Positions 37,820-45,637 of a DNA stretch of 64,000 nucleotides are shown here, piece after piece. The stretch spans positions 18,959 to 82,958 of the forward strand of contig JAOZUK010000002.1 of assembly GCA_029938715.1 (NCBI GenBank), given 5' to 3'. Source of the DNA: Bacteroidales bacterium (GTDB taxonomy: Bacteria; Bacteroidota; Bacteroidia; Bacteroidales; GCA-2748055). A program made the position numbers and the translations under genes. Position 1 is the stretch's first letter. Each line of letters starts with the position of its first letter. The notes under the pieces were generated by a model. The model had not been told where the DNA came from. It made no database searches and saw only the letters and a program-made list of their open reading frames with translations.

Positions 37820-38833
37820 TCATACAAATTTTGAAACTACAATCATCACTAATCCAACAACAACAAAGGCAATTTGAAGGGGAACAAAAAGGCGCATCTC
37901 TTTTTGAACCCCACTCAGGGAGGTGTAGGTACTTGCCCCCGTAAAATTCATAGCCAGGAAGGAGGAGATGGCCCCGGAAATAAGAAACCAGCCCGCAAAG
38001 TAGAGGGGCGGGTTCGAGGACCAGCTCAATAATGCAACAATGCCAAAGGTGGCAAATCCGGCCACCATTCCCTTTCCACCGAAATGCCTGAAGGGCAACC
38101 AGGGTAATAATACCGGACTTAGAAAAGCCCCAGTAAAATAAGCCAAGATCAAATACAGAGCCGCCAGTACACCTTCATTCCACAAATCAGTAAGCGAATA
38201 TCCATGGGAACTTATTCCGGAGATTCCCACCATAATTACCATGGCATAGAGTAGATAGCGTAATGAATTCACCACCTCAACAGGCGCCAGAATGAGCCTG
38301 TCTTTTAAATCAAACCTGACCGATCTCATGGCTTGATCTTTCTTTAAACCACCTGCAAGGTAATCCCTAAGATCCTCAGCCCTGACGGGACCAAACTTCA
38401 CTGCAAATCCGGAGGACTCTTTCACTTTATGTCCGGAAATTCCGGGCCCTCCTAGCTGTGGGACAATCACACGCTTGTTCGAAACATAGAGGTCCAGCCT
38501 GGAATCCTTGATCTGCCTGATCAGTTCATCGGTTCCAAAAGTTCCTTTTCCTGCTGCACACCAGACATTGATTCCATAGGTCTCTAAGACCAGAATCCAG
38601 GCATCCATACCCACCAGGTTCTTTCGAACCACATCAAAACTTAACTTGTAATTTGCAGTTACAATTACCTCTGCCTTTTTCCCCGGATTCCCCAGCTTAT
38701 ATAAACCGGGATCGACCCGGTAACTGTTTCTTCCAATGGAAAATCTAACCCGCAAGGCTCCCCGTATATCCTCTCTCGACCACCGGGAGTCAATTCTGGA
38801 TGGAGTAATAAGAGTCAGGTTGCTAAAATCCAT
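37820..38833 (-). CDS. hgcA: HgcA, mercury-methylating corrinoid protein
   Basis: Cap-helix motif NVWCAAGKGTFGT (exact N-V-W-C-A-A-G-K with the cobalt-coordinating Cys) in a corrinoid-binding-type domain followed by about five TM helices; hgcB immediately downstream. Confidence 0.95.
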   Translation of the reverse strand: MDFSNLTLITPSRIDSRWSREDIRGALRVRFSIGRNSYRVDPGLYKLGNPGKKAEVIVTANYKLSFDVVRKNLVGMDAWILVLETYGINVWCAAGKGTFGTDELIRQIKDSRLDLYVSNKRVIVPQLGGPGISGHKVKESSGFAVKFGPVRAEDLRDYLAGGLKKDQAMRSVRFDLKDRLILAPVEVVNSLRYLLYAMVIMVGISGISSHGYSLTDLWNEGVLAALYLILAYFTGAFLSPVLLPWLPFRHFGGKGMVAGFATFGIVALLSWSSNPPLYFAGWFLISGAISSFLAMNFTGASTYTSLSGVQKEMRLFVPLQIAFVVVGLVMIVVSKFV

Positions 38834-38963
38834 AATAGATGTAATTCAAAACTGTTGCAATATACAACTATTGCGCACGTACACCAAAATGACTTTAATT
38901 TTAAATAGCTAGTTTTACGATCCTATTAATCCATTATTTTTGAAAACCCAAAATTATTACCAC

Positions 38964-39740
38964 ATGAAAAAATCAATTCTCATCTTCATGCTGTTTATTC
39001 CGCTTGTTTTACATGGACAAACAGAGGGAATAGCCATTGAAGAGGTTGAAATTCTACCAGACTTCGTATACGGCACAAATTCCCTGTTTATTAAAGGGAA
39101 TGGTGATGGCACCTTTCAATACAACATCCTTGATATGATTAATAACCATGAAATACTGACAGGCAATCTGACAACCCTGGAGCCCATGAACCGCGCAGGG
39201 AGGTATATGTTCTATACGCCTGACGGAAATCCATATGCCAATGGTTTCTATAGCAATAACATTCCTTTCAAATGCTGGAGCTGCTTTGATAAGGAAGGAC
39301 AGGTTATCAATTCTCTAAACTATTCAGGCGCCATACAATTTTTGAACAACTTTGGCAGCATCGATCTGGGTGGCGATTCTATCACCTCCCTGAAGAAGGT
39401 CCCGGGATACAGAAAGAAAGACATCAAAAGCTTTTTAAACTTCATTGATGAGAATGCAATTTACCCTCCATTTTCATTGATAAGCAATGAACAGGGCAGG
39501 GTCATTTGTCAGTTTGTAGTAGACAAATCAGGAAAACTGGTCAATGCAAAGCTCTTGGAAGGGATTAATGAGGACCTGGATCTGGAAGTGTTCCGGTTGA
39601 TCTCCCTCGCACCTCCCTGGAAACCGCTTAAGATAAAGGGTGATCCTGTGAATGCGGTCTACACCCTTCCCATAAACTTTAGGATTCCCGAACCTCCTTC
39701 AACCGCCGAAGGAACAGAAACAGAACCAGAATCCCAATAA
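38964..39740 (+). CDS. Protein with TonB C-terminal-like domain
   Basis: YPPFSLISNEQGRVICQFVVDKSGKLVNAKLLEGINEDLDLEVFRLISLAPPWKPLKIKGDPVNAVYTLPINFRI; ATG start at 38964. Confidence 0.7.
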   Translation: MKKSILIFMLFIPLVLHGQTEGIAIEEVEILPDFVYGTNSLFIKGNGDGTFQYNILDMINNHEILTGNLTTLEPMNRAGRYMFYTPDGNPYANGFYSNNIPFKCWSCFDKEGQVINSLNYSGAIQFLNNFGSIDLGGDSITSLKKVPGYRKKDIKSFLNFIDENAIYPPFSLISNEQGRVICQFVVDKSGKLVNAKLLEGINEDLDLEVFRLISLAPPWKPLKIKGDPVNAVYTLPINFRIPEPPSTAEGTETEPESQ

Positions 39741-39753
39741 CAGCCAACTATAT

Positions 39754-40359
39754 TTAAAGTCCCACTATTCCCTTCAACACCACCTCAACGCAACTTTGTT
39801 TGTATGCTTCAATTTCCTGTTCAGTTAAATCACCTATCTTATTAATTAACATTAGGTTAAAACCACGTAGAAATGCAAAGATCAGCTCTGCCTTCTGACC
39901 CGGATTATCAGCTTTACTGCCCCGATGCTGGTAACATATTTCGATATCATACTTCACATCCTGTATCACTTCCAATTGACGAGGACCGGGTGGATAAGCT
40001 TTGTACTGCAGTAGATAAAGGATGGCTCTATAAAGGTTAGGCGAGGATAGGGCCATTTGAATGTTACTCATCACCTGTATACCGAAGATCTGCTCGGGCT
40101 TCGAATAATCCAGGCTCTCCTTTAGCCTGCTTCTCTTCTCCAGGGTGCCTGCAAATCCCTCCTCAATGATCTCCATGAGTAAGGAATCCTTATCCTTAAA
40201 ATAGAGGTAAATCGTTCGTGGTGAATACTCAATGGCTTCCGCCACCTTTCTAATGGTGGTTTTCTCATAACCCTCCTCCACAAGAATCTTAGCTGTAGCT
40301 TCGATTATTCTAGCTCTTAGCTCTCTCTTTTCTCTCTCCTTCCGATCTGAAATACCCAT
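39754..40359 (-). CDS. TetR/AcrR family transcriptional regulator
   Basis: RARIIEATAKILVEEGYEKTTIRKVAEAIEYSPRTIYLYFKDKDSLLMEI. Confidence 0.92.
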   Translation of the reverse strand: MGISDRKEREKRELRARIIEATAKILVEEGYEKTTIRKVAEAIEYSPRTIYLYFKDKDSLLMEIIEEGFAGTLEKRSRLKESLDYSKPEQIFGIQVMSNIQMALSSPNLYRAILYLLQYKAYPPGPRQLEVIQDVKYDIEICYQHRGSKADNPGQKAELIFAFLRGFNLMLINKIGDLTEQEIEAYKQSCVEVVLKGIVGL

Positions 40360-40523
40360 TGTTTATTTAGTATACAGTGTTTATTTCACAAATAAAAAAC
40401 TTCCAAACCAATTATCAAAATATTCTGGGGGAAATCAATTATTACTTTTATTCGTAAGTTATTTTGCTTTCATTCGTAATTTCCGTAGCTTTGTTACTTA
40501 ACCAATGTCATGATAATAGTTGC

Positions 40524-41414
40524 ATGATCTTCAATGTACAACGATATTCAACCCATGATGGGGAGGGGATCAGGACTCTTATTTTTTACAAGGGCTGTCC
40601 ACTCAACTGCCATTGGTGCAGCAATCCCGAGAGTCAGTCTTTCGATTACAGCCTGATGTATGACCGCAAGCTTTGCAAAAACTTTGGGGATTGCCTGAAA
40701 GTAAATGGAACGGCTATTACACAAACAGAACACAACGGGATTCAGATTCAAAGAGAGTCATTGAGCAATATCGAGAATTTCAGGGAGGTGTGCATCTCAA
40801 AAGCGATGACCCTGTCGGGGGAGAAAAAGAGCGTCGATGAATTGCTGATCGAAATTGAAAAAGACAGGCCCTTCTACAGGGAAAATGGAGGTGTAACCCT
40901 TTCAGGGGGAGAGCCGCTTTCCCAGGGGGATGAACTTGTGGCCCTTCTGAAAAGACTTAAAATGAAAAAAATAGGGGTAAACATGGAGACCTCCCTTCAT
41001 GTGAAATGGAACAGGGTGGCCAGGTGCATTGGATATGTGGATGCATTTCTGGTGGATTTGAAACATCTGGATTCCCGGAAGTTCAGAACCTATACAAACG
41101 GGGATGTAAAGCTGGTGATGGATAACCTGGTCAGACTCACAAATAGTGAAGCAAACGTGGTGATCCGTATCCCGGTGATACCTGACTTCAATCATACCGA
41201 AAAGGAGATATCCAATATGATTGATTTCATTCTCACCTTAAAAAAAGTTAAGGAGGTGCATCTGCTGCCCTATCATACCTTCGGTGTGGAGAAGTACAAA
41301 ATGCTGGATATGGATTATAAAATGAGTAATAGAAAACAGGTAGAAGACCGGGAGCTGGCTCCCTACATTCAATATGCAAAATCAAAAGGAATAGAAATAA
41401 AAATTGGTGGTTAA
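40524..41414 (+). CDS. Glycyl-radical enzyme activating protein (radical SAM; YbiY/PflE-like)
   Basis: MIFNVQRYSTHDGEGIRTLIFYKGCPLNCHWCSNPESQ (CxxxCxxC), GGVTLSGGEPLSQ; likely start ATG 40524. Confidence 0.9.
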   Translation: MIFNVQRYSTHDGEGIRTLIFYKGCPLNCHWCSNPESQSFDYSLMYDRKLCKNFGDCLKVNGTAITQTEHNGIQIQRESLSNIENFREVCISKAMTLSGEKKSVDELLIEIEKDRPFYRENGGVTLSGGEPLSQGDELVALLKRLKMKKIGVNMETSLHVKWNRVARCIGYVDAFLVDLKHLDSRKFRTYTNGDVKLVMDNLVRLTNSEANVVIRIPVIPDFNHTEKEISNMIDFILTLKKVKEVHLLPYHTFGVEKYKMLDMDYKMSNRKQVEDRELAPYIQYAKSKGIEIKIGG

Positions 41415-43836
41415 TATGATTATTGAGAAGAACAGGACAGATGTAACAGAACGCATCAAAAATCTGCGGGAAAAAGTTCTGAGTACCAAACCTTCGGTAT
41501 GTACTGAGCGTGCCCGGTTCTACACCCAGGTATACAGTGAAAATGAGGATCAACCCGTGATCATTAAGCGCGCCCTTTCGCTTGAAAAAACCCTGCAGGA
41601 GATGACCATCTTTATTGATGAAGGAGAACTTATCATCGGAAATCAATCTTCTCAACACCGTGCTGCCCCGATTTTTCCAGAATATGCAGTGGACTGGCTA
41701 CCCGAGGAGATGGATGATCTGGACAAACGTCCGGGCGATGCTTTCTATATAACTGAATCTCATAAAAAAGAGCTGATTGAAATCGCACAGTGGTGGAAAG
41801 GTAAGGTACTATGGGATCGTGGCAGGGCCCTCATGTCACAGGAATTAAGAGACCTTCAGGATTCAGCCATCATCAAGGCCACAGGAAACCTCACCTCTGG
41901 TGATGCTCATATTGCAGTAGATTTCTATAAGATTCTGTCGGTGGGGCTCAACGGTTACCTGGATGAAATCGACCGATACCATCGCAAGGTGAAGAGATAC
42001 AACCAGGAAGGGGTAAAAAAGGACCAATTCTATACGGCACTCTCCATCTCCATAAAAGCTTATCAGAACTTCATTCAGAGATATAGCAAGCTGGCCAGGT
42101 CACTTGCAGAAGAGGAACAAAACCCTCAACGGGCTCAAGAGTTTCTTTTAATGGCAGAAAACTGTACAGTTATAGCCCAGAAACCTCCCCGGGATTTCTA
42201 CCAGGCACTGCAGCTTGTCTACTTTGTTCAACTGGTGTTGCAGATTGAAAGCAATGGCCATTCGGTCTCGCTGGGCAGACTGGATCAATACCTCTTCCCC
42301 TTTTACCAGCAGGATATTATCACCGGAAAAATATCTGAAGAATTTGCTTCAGAGATACTTGAGAACACATGGATTAAGCTGCTATCTGTCAATAAAATAA
42401 GGCCATGGTCACATACCCGTTTCTCTGCAGGCGGACCACTCTATCAGAATGTGACCATCGGCGGACAAACCACAGATGGGAAGGACGCTGTGAATGCATT
42501 GAGTTTCCTGATTCTCCATTCGGTAGGCAAGATGAAGCTTACCCAGCCTAACCTGTCGGTAAGGTTTCATAAAAACATCAACCCCGAATTTATGCTGGAG
42601 TGCACCCGGGTCATTGAAAAAGGATTTGGTATGCCCTCCTTTAACAACGATGAAATTGTCATACCCGGTCTTCTGGAACTTGGTGTTGAAAAGGAGGATG
42701 CCTATAGCTACTCTGCCATTGGATGCATTGAAATTGCAGTTCCCGGGAAATGGGGATACCGGTGCACTGGTATGAGTTTTCTGAACCTGATGAGGGTGTT
42801 CCTTGCCTCGCTCCATAATGGGCTTGACAAGCAATCGGGTAAGGTTTTCAATAAAGGAATCGGAAGCTTTTCGGATTTCAACTCCTATGAAGATCTATTC
42901 AAAGCCTGGCAGCACCAGATTAAATACTATACCCAGAAAACAGTAGAGATCGATACAGCCGTGGATACAGCCCTGGAAGAACAAGTCCCCGATATCCTTT
43001 GCTCTGCCTTTGTGGAAAATTGTATTCCCAGGGGTAAAACCATCAAAGAGGGTGGGTCAAAATATGATTTCATCTCTGGTTTGCAAGTGGGAATAGCCAA
43101 CCTTGGGAACTCCCTGGCAGCCATTAAAAAACTGGTTTTTGAAGATCACAGAATTTCAAAGGAGCAGCTTTTGGAGGCCCTGGAAACCGATTTTGATGGA
43201 GAAGATGGAGAAAAAATCAGGCAGTTGCTTCTCAACTTTGCTCCCAAGTATGGGAACGATGATGATTATGTGGATCTGCTCCTGAAAGAGGCATATATGG
43301 AGTATATCAACGAAATAGACAACTATCACACCACCAGGCACAACAGGGGCCCCATAGGGTGTAAATACTATGCAGGCACTTCCAGCATTTCGGCAAATGT
43401 GCCCAGCGGTGCAGTGGTACCTGCCACCCCCGACGGCCGTAAAGCTTTTACTCCTGTAGCCGAAGGAAGCTCACCCTCTTCCGGCACAGATCTGCTGGGC
43501 CCAACCGCAGTATTCAAATCAGTCTCAAAGTTACCTACTGGAAAAATCATGGGGGGTGTCCTTCTGAACCAGAAACTTTCCCCCAAGACCATTGAGAAGG
43601 ATGCTGACAAATTGAAGCTGGTCTCCATCATCCATACTTTCTTCGAAGAGCTGAAAGGATGGCATGTGCAATACAACATCGTTTCTCGCGAAACCCTTCT
43701 TGCAGCTAAAAAAGATCCTGAGAAATACAGGGACCTGGTGGTGAGAATAGCAGGTTATTCTGCTTTTTTCACTACATTATCACCCGATACCCAGGATGAT
43801 ATCATCGCAAGAACAGAACACTCGCTAAACTTTTAA
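41404..43836 (+). CDS. Glycyl radical enzyme (YbiW-like dehydratase/lyase family)
   Basis: Active-site Cys motif YSAIGCIEIAVPGKWGYRCTGMSFLN and C-terminal glycyl radical loop VVRIAGYSAFFTTLSPDTQDDIIARTEHSL; overlaps activase stop. Confidence 0.92.
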   Translation: MVVNMIIEKNRTDVTERIKNLREKVLSTKPSVCTERARFYTQVYSENEDQPVIIKRALSLEKTLQEMTIFIDEGELIIGNQSSQHRAAPIFPEYAVDWLPEEMDDLDKRPGDAFYITESHKKELIEIAQWWKGKVLWDRGRALMSQELRDLQDSAIIKATGNLTSGDAHIAVDFYKILSVGLNGYLDEIDRYHRKVKRYNQEGVKKDQFYTALSISIKAYQNFIQRYSKLARSLAEEEQNPQRAQEFLLMAENCTVIAQKPPRDFYQALQLVYFVQLVLQIESNGHSVSLGRLDQYLFPFYQQDIITGKISEEFASEILENTWIKLLSVNKIRPWSHTRFSAGGPLYQNVTIGGQTTDGKDAVNALSFLILHSVGKMKLTQPNLSVRFHKNINPEFMLECTRVIEKGFGMPSFNNDEIVIPGLLELGVEKEDAYSYSAIGCIEIAVPGKWGYRCTGMSFLNLMRVFLASLHNGLDKQSGKVFNKGIGSFSDFNSYEDLFKAWQHQIKYYTQKTVEIDTAVDTALEEQVPDILCSAFVENCIPRGKTIKEGGSKYDFISGLQVGIANLGNSLAAIKKLVFEDHRISKEQLLEALETDFDGEDGEKIRQLLLNFAPKYGNDDDYVDLLLKEAYMEYINEIDNYHTTRHNRGPIGCKYYAGTSSISANVPSGAVVPATPDGRKAFTPVAEGSSPSSGTDLLGPTAVFKSVSKLPTGKIMGGVLLNQKLSPKTIEKDADKLKLVSIIHTFFEELKGWHVQYNIVSRETLLAAKKDPEKYRDLVVRIAGYSAFFTTLSPDTQDDIIARTEHSLNF

Positions 43837-43840
43837 TCCC

Positions 43841-44800
43841 ATGAGCAACCTTTATTGTGGTGTGGATATTGGGGGAACCAAATGCTCCATTGCCCTGATC
43901 AATGAAAAAGGGAAGATCCTTGATAAAATTTACACTTGTGCCCATGTGGACAAAGACGAAGAGAGCATAATACAAATGCTGGTGGGCAACATCAGAGAGA
44001 TCATCAGTCGCAATCAACTGAAGGAATCCGGCCTTCCGGGTATTGGTATCGGGTGTGCCGGACACATACGCTTTCGCGACGGAGTGATCATTACAACCTC
44101 TAATCTGAAAGGATTCAAAAACTATCCTCTGAGAGAGAAGTTTCAGTCCCATTTTGATATTCCGGTTATAGTGGATAATGATACCAATGCCCAGGCTCTG
44201 GGCGAATACAAGTTTGGAGCCGGGAAAGGATTCGATGACATGGTATTTGTAACAGTAAGTACCGGTATAGGTGCCGGCATTATCATCAATAAACAGCTCT
44301 ACCGGGGAACCACCGGAACCGCTGGAGAATTCGGACACTCCATCGTGGAACCCGGGAGTGAACTTACCTGTACCTGTGGCAACAGAGGTTGCCTGATGGC
44401 ACATGCTTGTGGATTGGCTCTCCCTCATCTGTTCGAGAAAAAACTGAAGGAAGGGAAAAAAAGCACCCTGAATCTCCCCCCCAATTTTATCATGTCAAGA
44501 ATGAGTGGACAGGTTTTAAAACAGGGGTTGGATATGGGAGATCCCGTATCTACGGAGGTTATTGCAGAGAGTGGTTACTATGTGGGAGTGGGACTCTACA
44601 ACCTGTTCCAGATCTTAAATCCTCCCCTTATCGTACTGGGGGGCGGACTCACCAACTGGGGGGATTTTTACCTGAACAAAATCAAATCTACTTTTTTTGA
44701 TCTGGCACGCGATATGGTCTATGATCCCATTGAGATTACCATATCAGAAATTGTGGGCGATGCCGGGGTAATTGGAGCAGCTGCCCTCACACTTGACTAA
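43841..44800 (+). CDS. ROK family sugar kinase
   Basis: YCGVDIGGTKCSIALINEKG, VDNDTNAQALGEYKFGAGKG, VSTGIGAGIIINKQLYRGTTGTAGEFGH, CTCGNRGCLMAHACG (ROK zinc motif). Confidence 0.92.
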   Translation: MSNLYCGVDIGGTKCSIALINEKGKILDKIYTCAHVDKDEESIIQMLVGNIREIISRNQLKESGLPGIGIGCAGHIRFRDGVIITTSNLKGFKNYPLREKFQSHFDIPVIVDNDTNAQALGEYKFGAGKGFDDMVFVTVSTGIGAGIIINKQLYRGTTGTAGEFGHSIVEPGSELTCTCGNRGCLMAHACGLALPHLFEKKLKEGKKSTLNLPPNFIMSRMSGQVLKQGLDMGDPVSTEVIAESGYYVGVGLYNLFQILNPPLIVLGGGLTNWGDFYLNKIKSTFFDLARDMVYDPIEITISEIVGDAGVIGAAALTLD

Positions 44801-44803
44801 CGA

Positions 44804-45550
44804 ATGTTAAATGAACGACAAAATAAGATCCTTGAAATCCTTGGCAGAGGTGATCTGACCTCGGTAGTTTCGTTGTCGGAAGCGCTTAAGGTTTCATCGG
44901 TTACCATTAGACAGGATCTGAACTACCTGGAAGGAGAAGGTCTTTTAAAACGCGTTCACGGTGGTGCGGTTTTAAAAGATGCTGATGACCTGTCGAACCG
45001 ACTGGGTTATAACTATGAACGAAAGCTTCAAATTGCTAAAAAAGTCGCTTCTTATGTTTGTGAAGGTGAAACCATCCTCATTGAGTCGGGATCTGTAAAT
45101 GTGCTTCTGGCCCGGGAACTCCTGAAAGTTAAGAAGGTTACTATTGTAACCACCAACGTCTACCTGGCACGCCAGTTTAGGAAGAACCAACAGGCCAACA
45201 TCATTATACTTGGAGGGATCTACCAGCACGACAGCGAAACGCTGGTAGGGAAAATGACCCGTGCCTGCATCGACCAGATCAATATTAACAAGGCATTTAT
45301 CGGAATTGACGGGTATACTTCTGATGCCGGATTTACATCCCGTGACATTTTCAGGGCTGAAATATCCAGCTACATCATCCAAAAAGCCCGTGATGTATTT
45401 ATTGTTTCCGACTCCAGTAAATTTGGAAAAACCGAGTTAACAAATGTGTGTCATTCATCTCACATTCAGCATCTAGCAACAGATAAGGGTTTGAGTCAGG
45501 AATTTCAAAATGAGTTTATAGAAGCTGGTGTGGAACTCATTCTGGCCTGA
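44804..45550 (+). CDS. DeoR/GlpR family transcriptional regulator
   Basis: RQNKILEILGRGDLTSVVSLSEALKVSSVTIRQDLNYLEGEGLLKRVHGGAV. Confidence 0.93.
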   Translation: MLNERQNKILEILGRGDLTSVVSLSEALKVSSVTIRQDLNYLEGEGLLKRVHGGAVLKDADDLSNRLGYNYERKLQIAKKVASYVCEGETILIESGSVNVLLARELLKVKKVTIVTTNVYLARQFRKNQQANIIILGGIYQHDSETLVGKMTRACIDQININKAFIGIDGYTSDAGFTSRDIFRAEISSYIIQKARDVFIVSDSSKFGKTELTNVCHSSHIQHLATDKGLSQEFQNEFIEAGVELILA

Positions 45551-45637
45551 ATAATTATTTCGCTGATTCGCTAAATTTATGAGGGTAAATCTGAATTTCT
45601 TTCTAATTTCAGCTCATCATTTATATACCGGAAAATC

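Noticed and set aside
37820-38833. HgcA as a CdhD/AcsC carbonyl-pathway corrinoid protein
   Set aside because: The exact NVWCAAGK motif, C-terminal TM domain and adjacent Cys-Cys-ended ferredoxin point to HgcA; no other CODH/ACS genes are nearby.
40360-40523. Possible TetR operator between the TetR gene and the GRE cassette (AGTATACAGTGTTTATTT region)
   Set aside because: No convincing long palindrome by eye beyond the short GTATAC core; too weak to report.
43802-44428. 208-aa minus-strand ORF
   Set aside because: Antisense shadow of the ROK kinase and GRE end.
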